64,000 nucleotides of DNA from Streptomyces sp. NRRL S-37 (GTDB taxonomy: Bacteria; Actinomycetota; Actinomycetes; Streptomycetales; Streptomycetaceae), in assembly GCF_000721605.1 (NCBI RefSeq), contig NZ_JOIZ01000007.1, positions 248,001-312,000 on the forward strand, in the 5' to 3' direction. Below, piece after piece: positions 7,995 to 16,601 of the stretch. Below the pieces are notes generated by a model, which worked only from the letters and a program-made list of their open reading frames with translations, did not search any database and was not told the origin of the DNA. Made by a program: the position numbers and the translations under genes. How positions within the stretch are numbered: the first letter of the stretch is position 1; the number at the start of each line of letters is the position of its first letter.

Positions 7995-8648
7995 GTGCTC
8001 TTGCTCGCTCTGGATACCGCCACCCCCGCCGTCACCGTCGCGCTGCACGACGGTCACGACGTCATCGCCTCGTCGAGCCAGGTGGACGCCCGCCGCCACG
8101 GCGAGCTGCTGCTCCCGGCGATCGACCGGATGCTCGCCGAGGCGGGTTCCCGGCTGGACGCCGTCACCGGGATCGTCGTCGGCACCGGCCCCGGCCCGTA
8201 CACCGGGCTGCGCGTCGGCCTGATGACCGCGGACACCTTCGGGCTCGCGCTCGGCGTGCCCGTGCACGGTGTGTGCACGCTGGACGGCCTCGCCTACGCG
8301 GCCGACCTGGAGGGCCCCTTCGTCGTGGCGACCGACGCCCGCCGCAAGGAGGTCTACTGGGCGCGCTACGCCGACTCCCGCACCCGTCTCACCGGTCCCG
8401 CCGTGGACCGGCCCGCCGACATCGCGGACGAGGTGGCCGGGCTCCCGGCCGTCGGCGCCGGCGCGCTGCTCTACCCGGACACCTTCCCCAGGGCGCACGA
8501 GCCCGAGCACGTGTCCGCCGCCGCCCTGGCCCGGCTGGCCGCCGAGCGGCTGGCGGCGGGCGAGGAACTGCCCGCGCCCCGGCCGCTGTACCTGCGCCGG
8601 CCCGATGCCCAGGTCCCCAAGAACTACAAGGTGGTCACCCCCAAGTGA
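7995..8648 (+). CDS. tsaB: tRNA threonylcarbamoyladenosine synthesis protein TsaB
   Basis: About 217 residues of the ASKHA fold. It starts LLLALDTATPAVTVALHDG and contains VGTGPGPYTGLRVGL and VATDARRKEVYWARY, all characteristic of TsaB (YeaZ). It is a non-catalytic scaffold that activates TsaD in the t6A37 complex. Start GTG 7995 gives the expected N-terminus. Its stop overlaps the rimI GTG (GTGA). It heads an operon tsaB-rimI-tsaD and a small ABM-like gene. Confidence 0.95.
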   Translation: MLLLALDTATPAVTVALHDGHDVIASSSQVDARRHGELLLPAIDRMLAEAGSRLDAVTGIVVGTGPGPYTGLRVGLMTADTFGLALGVPVHGVCTLDGLAYAADLEGPFVVATDARRKEVYWARYADSRTRLTGPAVDRPADIADEVAGLPAVGAGALLYPDTFPRAHEPEHVSAAALARLAAERLAAGEELPAPRPLYLRRPDAQVPKNYKVVTPK

Positions 8649-9226
8649 CCGGATCCGAGACTGCCGTGCTGCGCGAGATGCGCTGGTGGGACATCGACCC
8701 CGTACTGGAGCTGGAGCGGGACCTGTTCCCCGAGGACGCCTGGTCGCGCGGGATGTTCTGGTCCGAGCTGGCCCACGCGCGCGGGCCCGGGGCGACCCGG
8801 CGCTACGTCGTCGCCGAGGAGGACGGCCGGATCGTCGGCTACGCGGGCCTCACCGTCTCCGGCGCGGAGGCCGAGGGCGGCGAGGCCGGTGACGGCGCCA
8901 GCGTCCAGGCGGCCGACGTGCAGACCATCGCCGTCACCCGGGACCACTGGGGCACCGGCCTCGGCTCGCGGCTGCTGACCGAGCTGCTGCGGGCGGCGAC
9001 CGCCTTCGAGTGCGCCGAGGTGCTGCTGGAGTGCCGGGTCGACAACGTGCGCGCCCAGAAGCTCTACGAGCGCTTCGGCTTCGAGACCATCGGCGTGAGG
9101 CGCGGCTACTACCAGCCGGGGAACGTGGACGCCCTGGTGATGCGACTGACCGACCCCTCCACCTCCGTGAACCCGGCGGGTCCCGTCGACGGGACCGGCG
9201 TACAAGGAACCGAAGCCAATGACTGA
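8645..9226 (+). CDS. rimI: Ribosomal protein S18-alanine N-acetyltransferase
   Basis: About 193 residues, GNAT fold. It has [20 protein letters not shown] at the N-terminus, acetyl-CoA motif [20 protein letters not shown], and ending [20 protein letters not shown] with [13 protein letters not shown]. It is the RimI-type N-terminal acetyltransferase, classically of S18, and habitually sits between tsaB and tsaD. Start GTG 8645 overlaps the tsaB stop; the long reading frame upstream is a shadow. A mildly longer C-terminal tail ([18 protein letters not shown]) follows the domain, and the end overlaps tsaD by 8 bp. Confidence 0.93.
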   Translation: MTGSETAVLREMRWWDIDPVLELERDLFPEDAWSRGMFWSELAHARGPGATRRYVVAEEDGRIVGYAGLTVSGAEAEGGEAGDGASVQAADVQTIAVTRDHWGTGLGSRLLTELLRAATAFECAEVLLECRVDNVRAQKLYERFGFETIGVRRGYYQPGNVDALVMRLTDPSTSVNPAGPVDGTGVQGTEAND

Positions 9227-10304
9227 CGAACCCCTGGTCCTGGGGATCGAGACCTCCTGCGACGAGACCGGTGTCGGCATCGTGCGCGGGACCACCCTGC
9301 TGGCGGACGCCGTCGCCTCCAGCGTCGACGAGCACGCCCGCTTCGGCGGCGTCGTCCCCGAGGTGGCGAGCCGCGCCCACCTGGAGGCGATGGTCCCCAC
9401 CATCGAGCGCGCGCTGAAGGAGGCGGGCGTCGGCGCCCGCGACCTCGACGGCATCGCCGTCACCGCCGGTCCCGGACTCGCCGGCGCGCTGCTGGTCGGC
9501 GTGTCGGCGGCCAAGGCGTACGCCTACGCCCTCGGCAAGCCCCTCTACGGCGTCAACCACCTCGCCTCGCACATCTGCGTCGACCAGCTGGAGCACGGCG
9601 CCCTGCCCGAGCCGACGATGGCGCTGCTGGTCTCCGGCGGCCACTCCTCCCTCCTGCTCTCCACGGACATCACCTCCGACGTCCGCCCCCTCGGCGCGAC
9701 CATCGACGACGCGGCCGGCGAGGCCTTCGACAAGATCGCCCGCGTGCTGGACCTGGGCTTCCCCGGCGGCCCGGTCATCGACCGCTACGCCCGCGAGGGC
9801 GACCCGGACGCGATCGCGTTCCCGCGCGGACTGACCGGCCCGCGCGACCCCGCGTACGACTTCTCCTTCTCGGGGCTGAAGACGGCGGTGGCCCGCTGGA
9901 TCGAGGCCAAGCGGGCGGCGGGGGAGGAGGTGCCGGTGCGTGACGTGTCGGCGTCCTTCCAGGAGGCGGTCGTCGACGTCCTCACCCGCAAGGCCGTACG
10001 GGCCTGCAAGGACGAGGGCGTCGACCACCTGATGATCGGCGGCGGCGTGGCCGCCAACTCCCGGCTGCGGGCCCTGGCCGAGGAGCGCTGCGAGGCGGCC
10101 GGCATCCGGCTGCGCGTGCCGCGCCCCAAGCTGTGCACGGACAACGGCGCGATGGTGGCGGCGCTGGGCGCGGAGATGGTCGCCCGGAACCGCCCCGCCT
10201 CCGGCTGGGACCTGTCGGCGGACTCCTCCCTTCCGGTGACGGAGCCGCACGTGCCCGGACACGACCACGTCCACGAGGTCAGCAAGGAGAACCTGTACTC
10301 GTGA
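9219..10304 (+). CDS. tsaD: tRNA threonylcarbamoyl transferase TsaD
   Basis: About 361 residues, the catalytic subunit that moves the threonylcarbamoyl group to A37 of tRNA. It begins [17 protein letters not shown]. It has the metal-binding HxxxH in [39 protein letters not shown], and the nucleotide motif [12 protein letters not shown]. The C-terminus keeps [12 protein letters not shown]. Start ATG 9219 overlaps rimI by 8 bp. The final codons overlap the next GTG (GTGA). Confidence 0.97.
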   Translation: MTDEPLVLGIETSCDETGVGIVRGTTLLADAVASSVDEHARFGGVVPEVASRAHLEAMVPTIERALKEAGVGARDLDGIAVTAGPGLAGALLVGVSAAKAYAYALGKPLYGVNHLASHICVDQLEHGALPEPTMALLVSGGHSSLLLSTDITSDVRPLGATIDDAAGEAFDKIARVLDLGFPGGPVIDRYAREGDPDAIAFPRGLTGPRDPAYDFSFSGLKTAVARWIEAKRAAGEEVPVRDVSASFQEAVVDVLTRKAVRACKDEGVDHLMIGGGVAANSRLRALAEERCEAAGIRLRVPRPKLCTDNGAMVAALGAEMVARNRPASGWDLSADSSLPVTEPHVPGHDHVHEVSKENLYS

Positions 10305-10564
10305 CCGTCGCCCTGATGTGGGAGGCGCGGGCGGTTCCCGGCCGGGCCGCGGAGCTGCTCGCGTGGACGCAGGAGCGGGCCCGCGAACTCCCCGGCCGCC
10401 CCCTGCGCCGCGAGACCTTCCGCGCCCCGCAGGACCGCGTCCTGGTCATCACCTGGTGGGACGCCCCGTACGACGCGGACCTCCCCGAACTCCCGGAGCC
10501 GGACGGCGACCTGACCGCCCGTCCGGTGCACCGGTGGAGGTTCGAGTCGCTCGGCGGGGTCTGA
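10301..10564 (+). CDS. Small ABM-like (ferredoxin-fold) protein
   Basis: 87 residues from GTG 10301, overlapping the tsaD stop (GTGA), so it is the last gene of the operon. The pattern [20 protein letters not shown] ... [20 protein letters not shown] resembles the dimeric alpha/beta barrel of antibiotic-biosynthesis-monooxygenase-type proteins: a first strand, a long helix, then strands. No catalytic role is evident. Fold assignment is tentative. Confidence 0.75.
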   Translation: MTVALMWEARAVPGRAAELLAWTQERARELPGRPLRRETFRAPQDRVLVITWWDAPYDADLPELPEPDGDLTARPVHRWRFESLGGV

Positions 10565-10747
10565 CCCGGCGTCTTCACGCCCGGTCCCCGTCCGGCTCGG
10601 CCGGAACGACATCGTGGCGCTCCGCGTCGTGGTCGCCGGGCTAGGGTCATGGCCGATGCGATGACGGGCGGGGCGGGGTCTCTCCAGGCGCGGTGGTCAT
10701 GGAGCTCCTGCCGGGTGGACGGGCGGCCCGCATACGGACGATTCTCG

Positions 10748-10781
10748 CCGAATGTTTCGGATTGAATATCGAATGTTCCGG
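10748..10781 (+). promoter_or_regulatory. Two 13-bp LacI-type operators upstream of the LacI gene
   Basis: CCGAATGTTTCGG (10748-10760) and TCGAATGTTCCGG (10769-10781) start 21 bp apart, i.e. two helical turns, about 60-90 bp before the ATG. A near-identical perfect copy follows the gene at 11899. The arrangement suggests autoregulation by the LacI protein. Confidence 0.6.
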
Positions 10782-10798
10782 GAATCCATGATTCCCGG
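10778..10798. promoter_or_regulatory. Perfect inverted repeat in the lacI-like leader
   Basis: CCGGGAATC - CAT - GATTCCCGG, 9-bp arms with a 3-nt loop, overlapping the second operator-like site by 4 bp. It lies 42 bp before the ATG. It could be a further operator or an RNA hairpin in the leader. Confidence 0.5.
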
Positions 10799-10839
10799 AG
10801 GGGTTCGTCGAAAGGGCCCGCAGGGTTACGATCGCGGCC

Positions 10840-11892
10840 ATGACTTCCCCGCAGCCCGCTGAAACCCGGACGCAAGGGCGCAGAGCCCGGACGGCGACCC
10901 TCGCGGAGATCGCCCGCGAGGCCGGGGTCTCCGCCCCGACTGTTTCGAAAGTCCTCAACGGTCGTGCCGACGTCGCCCCCGCCACCCGCAGCCGGGTCGA
11001 GGGGCTGCTGCGCGCCCACGGCTACCGGCGCCGCCGCGCCGAGGCCACCCGCTCGCCCCTGATCGACCTGGTCTTCCACGAACTGGAGAGCGCCTGGGCG
11101 ATGGAGGTCATCCGGGGCGTGGAGAACGTGGCCCGGGACGAGGGCCTGAGCGTCGTCCTCTCCGAGAGCGCGGGCCGGCTCACGCCCGGACGCACCTGGG
11201 CCGACCAGGTCGCCGCGCGCCGCCCGCACGGCGTGATCCTCGTGCTGTCCGGCCTCGACGAGTCCGGGCGGGCCCTGCTGACCAGCCGCTCCATCCCGTT
11301 CGTGGTGATGGACCCGGCCGGCGACCCGGGCACCGACGTGCCCTCCATCGGCGCGACCAACTGGCAGGGCGGGCTCGCCGCGACCCGGCACCTGGTGGAC
11401 CTGGGCCACACCCGGATCGGCGCGATCAGCGGGCCCACGCGGATGATGTGCAGCCGGGCCCGTATCGACGGTTACCGGGCCGCCCTGGAGACCGCCGGGC
11501 TGCCGGTCGACCCGGGGCTGATCATGACCGGGGACTTCCACCACGAGGCCGGCTACCGGCAGGGGCTCGCCCTGCTGCGCCGCGAGGACCGGCCCACCGC
11601 GGTCTTCGCCGGCAACGACCTCCAGGCCCTCGGGCTGTACGAGGCCGCGCGCGAGCTGGGGCTGCGGATCCCGGAGGACCTGAGCGTGGTCGGGTTCGAC
11701 GATCTGCCGGTGGCCCGCTGGGTGGGGCCGCCGCTGACGACCGTACGGCAGCCGCTGACGGAGATGGCCGAGGCGGCGGCCAAGCTGGTCCTCGATCTGG
11801 GCAGGGACGAGGACTCGGCGGCGGCGACCCGGGTGGAGCTGGCGACGAGCCTGGTGGTGCGGAGCAGTACGGCGGCGCCGGCGGGGGCGTGA
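10840..11892 (+). CDS. LacI-family transcriptional regulator
   Basis: About 350 residues. The N-terminal helix-turn-helix and hinge are TLAEIAREAGVSAPTVSKVL and NGRADVAPATRSRVEGLL (about residues 20-70). A periplasmic-binding-protein-like sensor follows, with IGATNWQGGLAATRHLVDLG, RIGAISGP, AVFAGNDLQALGLYEAA and VVGFDDLPVARWV. It binds an unknown sugar ligand. Three copies of one 13-bp palindrome flank the gene, two before and one after, suggesting control of itself and of the downstream LCP gene. The GAA-G-TTC type site is of the kind used by Streptomyces xylan and xyloside regulators (from memory), so a plant-polysaccharide signal is possible. Confidence 0.93.
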   Translation: MTSPQPAETRTQGRRARTATLAEIAREAGVSAPTVSKVLNGRADVAPATRSRVEGLLRAHGYRRRRAEATRSPLIDLVFHELESAWAMEVIRGVENVARDEGLSVVLSESAGRLTPGRTWADQVAARRPHGVILVLSGLDESGRALLTSRSIPFVVMDPAGDPGTDVPSIGATNWQGGLAATRHLVDLGHTRIGAISGPTRMMCSRARIDGYRAALETAGLPVDPGLIMTGDFHHEAGYRQGLALLRREDRPTAVFAGNDLQALGLYEAARELGLRIPEDLSVVGFDDLPVARWVGPPLTTVRQPLTEMAEAAAKLVLDLGRDEDSAAATRVELATSLVVRSSTAAPAGA

Positions 11893-11898
11893 GCCGGT

Positions 11899-11911
11899 CC
11901 GAAAGTTTCGG
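11899..11911 (+). promoter_or_regulatory. Perfect LacI-type operator upstream of the LCP gene
   Basis: CCGAAAGTTTCGG is a perfect 13-bp palindrome, one mismatch from the site at 10748. It lies just after the regulator's stop and 81 bp before the LCP gene, so it could control that gene. Confidence 0.6.
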
Positions 11912-11991
11912 AGCGCCGGACGGCATACGGGAAGTCTGAGAATTTCACAAGAAAACTCTCCGGGAGTCGCCGCTCGTCATAATTCGGACTT

Positions 11992-13101
11992 ATGTTCCTG
12001 CCTGTGAGGGGACATGAGAAGAGCGGCGGGACCGGGGACGACGGGGACGAGGCCGGGAGCGGGGGCGGGGGTTCGGGCATACGGACGGGCCGGCGGGCGA
12101 GAGCGCTGAGGATCACGGGGCTGACGCTGGCCGGCCTGCTGGTCCTGGGCGCCGGAGCGGCCGGCTGGGCGTACTGGCAGCTCAACGACAACATCGACAG
12201 CGTCGACATCAACAACGCCCTGGGCGACGACCGCCCCGTCAAGGCCGTGACCGCGCCGTCCCCGGACGCGTCCGCCACGGCCGCGCCCCTGCCGACCGGA
12301 TCCCTGAACATCCTCGTGCTCGGCTCCGACTCGCGCAGCGGTGAGGAGAACCGGGCGCTCGGCGGCGGCGACAGCGGCGGCGCCCGCTCCGACACCGCCA
12401 TGGTCGTCCACCTCGACGCCGGACGGACCGCCGCGACGGTGGTCAGCATCCCCCGCGACACCCTCGTCGACCGGCCCTCCTGCCCCCTGGAGGACGGGGA
12501 GTCGACCCGTCCGGCCTCCGGGGTCATGTTCAACACCGCGTACGAGGTGGGCGGTCCGGTGTGCGCCGTGAAGACCGTCGAGTCGCTCACGGACGTCCGC
12601 ATGGATCACTACATCGAGATCGACTTCTCCGGCTTCGCCCGTCTGGTCGACGCGCTCGGCGGGGTCACCGTCACCACCGAGGAGGACATCGACGACGACC
12701 GCAGCCACCTCACCCTGGACGCCGGCACCCACCACCTGGACGGCACGGACGCCCTCGCCCTGGCCCGTACCCGGTACGACATCGGCGACGGCAGCGACCT
12801 CGGCCGCATAGGGCTCCAGCACCAGCTGGTGAAGGCGCTGCTGGAGCAGATCGCGGCCGAGGACCTGCTGACCAGCCCCACCCGGCTGTACCGGCTCGCC
12901 GACACCGTCACCGACAGCCTCACCACCGACACCGGCCTGGACTCGCTCGGCGAACTCACCCGCCTCGCCCAGAGCCTGCGGGACCTCCCGTCCGACCAGG
13001 TCACCACCCTCACCATGCCGGTCGTCCCGGCCCCCTGGGACCGCAACCGCGTGATCGCGGACGAGCCGGAGGCGGGGGAGCTGTGGGCGTCGCTGAGATG
13101 A
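11992..13101 (+). CDS. LytR-CpsA-Psr (LCP) family protein
   Basis: About 369 residues, type II membrane topology: a Gly-rich cytoplasmic N-terminus (1-35), one membrane helix (about 40-60, LTLAGLLVLGAGAAGWAYW), then the extracellular LCP domain. Conserved stretches are LNILVLGSDSRSG, SDTAMVVHLDAG, VVSIPRDTLVD, HYIEIDFSGFARLVDALGGV and LDGTDALALARTR, which carry the Asp/Arg residues binding the polyprenyl pyrophosphate. LCP enzymes attach teichoic acids, arabinogalactan or other glycopolymers to peptidoglycan. ATG 11992 lacks a strong ribosome site; GTG 12004 is an alternative. It lies behind a LacI-type operator. Confidence 0.9.
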   Translation: MFLPVRGHEKSGGTGDDGDEAGSGGGGSGIRTGRRARALRITGLTLAGLLVLGAGAAGWAYWQLNDNIDSVDINNALGDDRPVKAVTAPSPDASATAAPLPTGSLNILVLGSDSRSGEENRALGGGDSGGARSDTAMVVHLDAGRTAATVVSIPRDTLVDRPSCPLEDGESTRPASGVMFNTAYEVGGPVCAVKTVESLTDVRMDHYIEIDFSGFARLVDALGGVTVTTEEDIDDDRSHLTLDAGTHHLDGTDALALARTRYDIGDGSDLGRIGLQHQLVKALLEQIAAEDLLTSPTRLYRLADTVTDSLTTDTGLDSLGELTRLAQSLRDLPSDQVTTLTMPVVPAPWDRNRVIADEPEAGELWASLR

Positions 13102-13181
13102 GGTGATCACCCGTTCGGCTGACCGGCAGGAGGACTTGGTGCGGTACGCGTCACGGATTCGTACCGGCCGGGCCCGGTGTC

Positions 13182-14369
13182 TCAGCGCACCGGGTGGCCC
13201 AGCAGCATCGTCGGGGCGCCGGCGACGCGGGTCAGGAAGACCGTGACGGACGCGGGGCCGTGCGGCTTGGGCAGGACCTTGCGGCGCAGTTCCTCCGGCT
13301 CCACCGCCGAGCCGCGCTTCTTGACGGTCAGGACGCCGACCTCGCGCTCGCGCAGCAGCGCCTTCAGCTTCTTGACGTTGAACGGGAGCCGGTCGGTGAT
13401 CTCGTACGCGGTGGCGTACGAGGTGTGGTGCGCCTCGTCGGCGGTGACGTAGGCGATGGTCGGGTCGATCAGGCCGCCGTCCACCTCCTCGGCCACCTCG
13501 GCGACCAGGTGGGCGCGGATGACGGCGCCGTCCGGCTCGTACAGGTACCGCCCGACCGGCCGGACCTCGGGGTCCGGGAGCATGGTCCCGGGTGTCACGT
13601 AAATGCTGTCGACGGCGGGCAGCAGTGTCGCCCGCCGCGCCCCCGGCGTCTCGTCCGGGCCGAACCACAGCACGGCCTCCTTGACGTCCCCGCCGTCCGA
13701 GATCCACTCGGCCGTCGCCTCCGCGGGGATCGCCTCGTGCGGAATGCCGGGCGCGATCTTCAGCAGGCCGCGCGGTGCCCCGAGCGCGGCGGAGACGGCC
13801 CAGGACAGGGGAGGGGAGTAGGCCTCCGGGTCGAAGATCCGGCCGCGCTTGGAGGAACGCCGGGCGGGGTCGACGAACACGGCGTCGTACCCGGCCGTGT
13901 CCACCTCCGTCACATCGGCCTCGCGCACCTCGATCAGTCCGGCGAGACCGAGCGCGTCGGCGTTGGCGCGGGCCGCCTCGCAGGTCAGCGGGTCACGGTC
14001 GACGGCAAGGACCCGGATCCCGGCGCGGGCGAACGCGATCGCGTCGCCGCCGATGCCGCAGCACAGGTCGGCGACGGACCGCACCCCGAGCGCCTGGAGG
14101 CACTCGGCCCGGTACGTCGCCACACTCGCCCGCGTCGACTGCTCCACCCCGTTGGGCGTGAAGAACATCCGCCGCGCGTCCTCCGCCCCGAACTTGGCCA
14201 CCGCGCGCTGCCGCAGCCGCGCCTGGCCGAGCGCGGCCGACACCAGGCCGGCGGGGTGCTCGCGGCGCAGGCGGGTGGCGACGGCGAGTTCGTGCGCCGG
14301 GTCGGTGTCGCGCACCTCGTCGAGGAGGGCGCGGCCTTCGGGAGTGAGGAGGGGAGCGAGGTCGTTCAC
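13182..14369 (-). CDS. Class I SAM-dependent methyltransferase with THUMP-like domain
   Basis: About 395 residues. The SAM-binding motif VADLCCGIGGDAIAFARAG (near residue 100) is followed by VLAVDRDPLTCEAARANADA and the acidic YDAVFVDPARRSSKRGR. The C-terminal part (VPTDRLPFNVKKLKALLRE-like region and LTVKKRGSAVEPEELRRKV) matches the THUMP-like domain that accompanies this actinobacterial family. The role is probably RNA methylation; the substrate is unknown. Start GTG 14369 (VNDLAPLLTPEG) is chosen, because an ATG eight bases upstream is out of frame. It converges with the LCP gene and diverges from the CE4 genes. Confidence 0.88.
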   Translation of the reverse strand: MNDLAPLLTPEGRALLDEVRDTDPAHELAVATRLRREHPAGLVSAALGQARLRQRAVAKFGAEDARRMFFTPNGVEQSTRASVATYRAECLQALGVRSVADLCCGIGGDAIAFARAGIRVLAVDRDPLTCEAARANADALGLAGLIEVREADVTEVDTAGYDAVFVDPARRSSKRGRIFDPEAYSPPLSWAVSAALGAPRGLLKIAPGIPHEAIPAEATAEWISDGGDVKEAVLWFGPDETPGARRATLLPAVDSIYVTPGTMLPDPEVRPVGRYLYEPDGAVIRAHLVAEVAEEVDGGLIDPTIAYVTADEAHHTSYATAYEITDRLPFNVKKLKALLREREVGVLTVKKRGSAVEPEELRRKVLPKPHGPASVTVFLTRVAGAPTMLLGHPVR

Positions 14370-14459
14370 CGGGTCATTGTGGGCCAGTCGGTGGACCGTG
14401 CGCCTCCGGCCGCAGTGTCGGGCCGGGTCCGGACCGGACGGCTGCGAGGATCCGGCACC

Positions 14460-15389
14460 ATGCGAGCAGTAGGACAAAACGATAAAAGGTGGCCGTTCGG
14501 TGGTGTACGGATCGGCCTCGCGGTACTCGCTCTCGCCTCCATCGCCTCCGGCTGCGGACCGGACGGCGACGGTGGTGCCCGGGTCGAACCGGCGGGCGGC
14601 CAGCAGCCCCTGAAGGCACCCCCGGCCCGTGCGCTCGACGCCTACGCCACCCGGTTGCGCGCGGCGCATGCCGCGCGGGTCGCCGCCGCGAAACGCTGGG
14701 GACTGAGGAAGGTGCCCCTGACCGCCCCGCCGCCCCCGGCGAAGAAGCCCAGGATCACCACCCGCGACGGCTTCGAGGTCGACGGCCACCGCCGCCTGGA
14801 ACTCCCCCCGGTCTTCACCACCGTCCCCACCGACGAGAAGATCCTCTTCCTCACCATCGACGACGGCGCCGAGAAGGACCCCGCGTTCCTGCGGATGATG
14901 AGCGAGCTGAAGATCCCGTACAGCGCCTTCCTCAGCGACTACCTCGTCAAGGAGGACTACGGCTACTTCAGGGAGATGCAGGGCCGGGGCGTCGCCCTGA
15001 ACAACCACACCCTCCACCACCCCTACCTGCCGGCCCTGTCCTACGCCCGCCAGAAGCGCGAGATCTGCGGCATGCAGGAGGTCATCGAGGAGCGCTACGG
15101 CGAGCGCCCCGCCCTCTTCCGCCCGCCCTACGGCAACTACGACAAGGCCACCCTGCGCGCCGCGAAGTCCTGCGGGATCACCCACGTCCCCCTCTGGAAC
15201 GAGGAGGTCTTCGTCGACCACTGGGAGTACCGCGAGTGGGACCGCGACCTGCACCCCGGCGACATCGTCCTCACCCACTTCCGGGGCCGCGAGGACTGGA
15301 AGGGCACGATGCCGGACATGATCCGCCGCTTCCTGGACAAGGTCACGGCGGAGGGGTACGCGGTGGCCCGCCTGGAGGACTACCTGTGA
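14460..15389 (+). CDS. Polysaccharide deacetylase (CE4/NodB) lipoprotein
   Basis: About 309 residues. The N-terminal lipoprotein signal (IGLAVLALASIASGC) gives a lipid-anchored Cys. The NodB domain (about 120-305) has motif 1 LTIDDGAEKD (catalytic and metal Asp pair), motif 2 NHTLHHP (two metal His) and motif 3 RPPYGNYD. Family members deacetylate peptidoglycan or other amino-sugar polymers outside the cell. It is the first of two adjacent CE4 lipoproteins, and the stop overlaps the next start (GTGA). The surrounding LCP and cell-wall genes fit an envelope role. Confidence 0.92.
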   Translation: MRAVGQNDKRWPFGGVRIGLAVLALASIASGCGPDGDGGARVEPAGGQQPLKAPPARALDAYATRLRAAHAARVAAAKRWGLRKVPLTAPPPPAKKPRITTRDGFEVDGHRRLELPPVFTTVPTDEKILFLTIDDGAEKDPAFLRMMSELKIPYSAFLSDYLVKEDYGYFREMQGRGVALNNHTLHHPYLPALSYARQKREICGMQEVIEERYGERPALFRPPYGNYDKATLRAAKSCGITHVPLWNEEVFVDHWEYREWDRDLHPGDIVLTHFRGREDWKGTMPDMIRRFLDKVTAEGYAVARLEDYL

Positions 15390-16300
15390 GGGTCCGTGTC
15401 CTGGCGGGCGCCGTCGCCCTGCTGGCCGTGGTCGCCGGATGCGGTACGGGGGAGGGGGCGGGGGACGGTACGGGCGGCCGCTCCCCCGGAGCCGGTCCTG
15501 CGCCGGAGAACGGCGCCCTCCCGCCCGTCGTCGACCGCGTCCCCACCCGCGACAGGGTCGTCTTCCTCACCTACGACGACGGCGCCGAACGCGACCCCCG
15601 CTTCATCGACCTGGTGCGCGAGCGCCGGCTCCCCGTCAGCCTGTTCCTCACGGACACGGTGGCCGGCCCCGGATACGCGCACTTCGCCCGCCTGCGCTCG
15701 GTCGGCGCGAGCCTGCAGAACCACACCCTCGACCATCCCGCCCTGCGCGGCCTGCCGTACGCCGGCCAGCGCGCCGAGATCTGCGGCCAGCAGCGCAAAC
15801 TCACGTCCCGCTTCGGCGTCCGCCCCCGCCTCTTCCGCCCGCCCTACGGCATGTACGACACCATCACCCTGCGGGCCGCCGCCGACTGCGGCATCGAGAC
15901 GGTGGTCCTGTGGCGGGCCACCCTGGAACCCGACGGCCACCTGACCTACACCGACGGCCCCCACCACCCGGCCCCCGGCGACATCATCGCCGTACCGTCG
16001 GGCGAGGCCCCGCCGCTGTCACTGACGGAACGGACGACACGGCTGCTGGGGGAGCTGGAGGAACGGGACCTGAAGGTGGGCAAGCTGGAGGACTACGTCG
16101 GCCGCATCACCCCGCCGACGGCCCCTGACGAGCACGGTTCACCTCTCAGCCCATCGACGGCCCCTGACGAGCACGGTTCACCTCTCAGCCCATCGACGGC
16201 CCCTGACGAGCACCGCTCACCTCTCAGCCCACCGACGGTTCCCGGCGAGCACCGCTCACCTCTCAGCCCGTCCGGGGGTACCCCCTCTGGGGGAGTTTGA
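15386..16300 (+). CDS. Second CE4 polysaccharide deacetylase lipoprotein with repeat tail
   Basis: About 304 residues. Lipobox VVAGC after VLAGAVALLAV. The NodB domain has LTYDDGAERD, NHTLDHPAL and RPPYGMYD, so it is a paralogue of the upstream protein with all metal ligands kept. Start GTG 15386 overlaps the previous stop. The C-terminus is odd: after the domain end (KLEDYVGRI) come four 13-residue repeats of the type TAPDEHGSPLSPS, then SGGTPSGGV. These are encoded by 39-bp DNA repeats that run into a common Streptomyces intergenic repeat, so the tail is probably a recent read-through extension. Confidence 0.9.
   Translation: MRVRVLAGAVALLAVVAGCGTGEGAGDGTGGRSPGAGPAPENGALPPVVDRVPTRDRVVFLTYDDGAERDPRFIDLVRERRLPVSLFLTDTVAGPGYAHFARLRSVGASLQNHTLDHPALRGLPYAGQRAEICGQQRKLTSRFGVRPRLFRPPYGMYDTITLRAAADCGIETVVLWRATLEPDGHLTYTDGPHHPAPGDIIAVPSGEAPPLSLTERTTRLLGELEERDLKVGKLEDYVGRITPPTAPDEHGSPLSPSTAPDEHGSPLSPSTAPDEHRSPLSPPTVPGEHRSPLSPSGGTPSGGV
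16116..16271 (+). repeat. Four 39-bp tandem repeats in the 3' end of the deacetylase gene
   Basis: Units at 16116-16154, 16155-16193, 16194-16232 and 16233-16271, starting CGACGGCCCCTGACGAGCAC. The first three are nearly identical and the fourth has diverged. The period is a multiple of three, so frame is kept; each unit encodes a 13-residue segment. Confidence 0.9.
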
Positions 16301-16330
16301 GGACGAGGCCCGTTCAGGGCCGAAGGGGGG

Positions 16331-16351
16331 CCTGGGGGCGCAGCCCCCAGG
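16331..16351. terminator. Terminator-like hairpin after the deacetylase gene
   Basis: CCTGGGGG - CGCAG - CCCCCAGG, perfect 8-bp stem. It belongs to a G/C-rich interspersed element frequent after Streptomyces genes (from memory). It separates the deacetylase operon from groES. Confidence 0.7.
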
Positions 16352-16428
16352 GGACGGTCACCACAACACGGGCAAGCTCCACACCCCGGTGTGAACAACG
16401 CACCCACCCCACGACGCGCCGCAGGCAA

Positions 16429-16455
16429 TTGGCACTCCGCTTGACCGAGTGCTAA
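16429..16455 (+). promoter_or_regulatory. CIRCE element 1 (HrcA operator)
   Basis: TTGGCACTC-N9-GAGTGCTAA, close to the CIRCE consensus TTAGCACTC-N9-GAGTGCTAA. HrcA binds such sites and represses groESL at normal temperature. It overlaps the predicted -35 hexamer. Confidence 0.92.
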
Positions 16456-16468
16456 TCGCAGTCATAGT
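16441..16468 (+). promoter_or_regulatory. Likely groES promoter (-35 TTGACC, -10 CATAGT)
   Basis: TTGACC (16441-16446) and CATAGT (16463-16468) are spaced 16 bp. The -35 lies inside the first CIRCE element and the start point would fall just before the second, so HrcA binding would block transcription. Confidence 0.7.
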
Positions 16469-16475
16469 CTCAGGT

Positions 16476-16502
16476 CTGGCACTCCCCCCTGGAGAGTGCC
16501 AA
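16476..16502 (+). promoter_or_regulatory. CIRCE element 2 (HrcA operator)
   Basis: CTGGCACTC-N9-GAGTGCCAA, a second CIRCE with 9-bp arms and one terminal mismatch. It lies 47 bp downstream of the first and about 100 bp before groES. Confidence 0.9.
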
Positions 16503-16601
16503 ACACGCGACGGGCAGGTCCGGCACCCGCGACGACGGATCCACCTGGTCGCCACCTCAGACAGTTAACCCCGTGAGATCTCCGAAGGGGGAGGTCGGAT
16601 C

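Noticed and set aside
16116..16271. CRISPR array
   Set aside because: The four 39-bp units are contiguous with no spacers and continue the reading frame of a protein.
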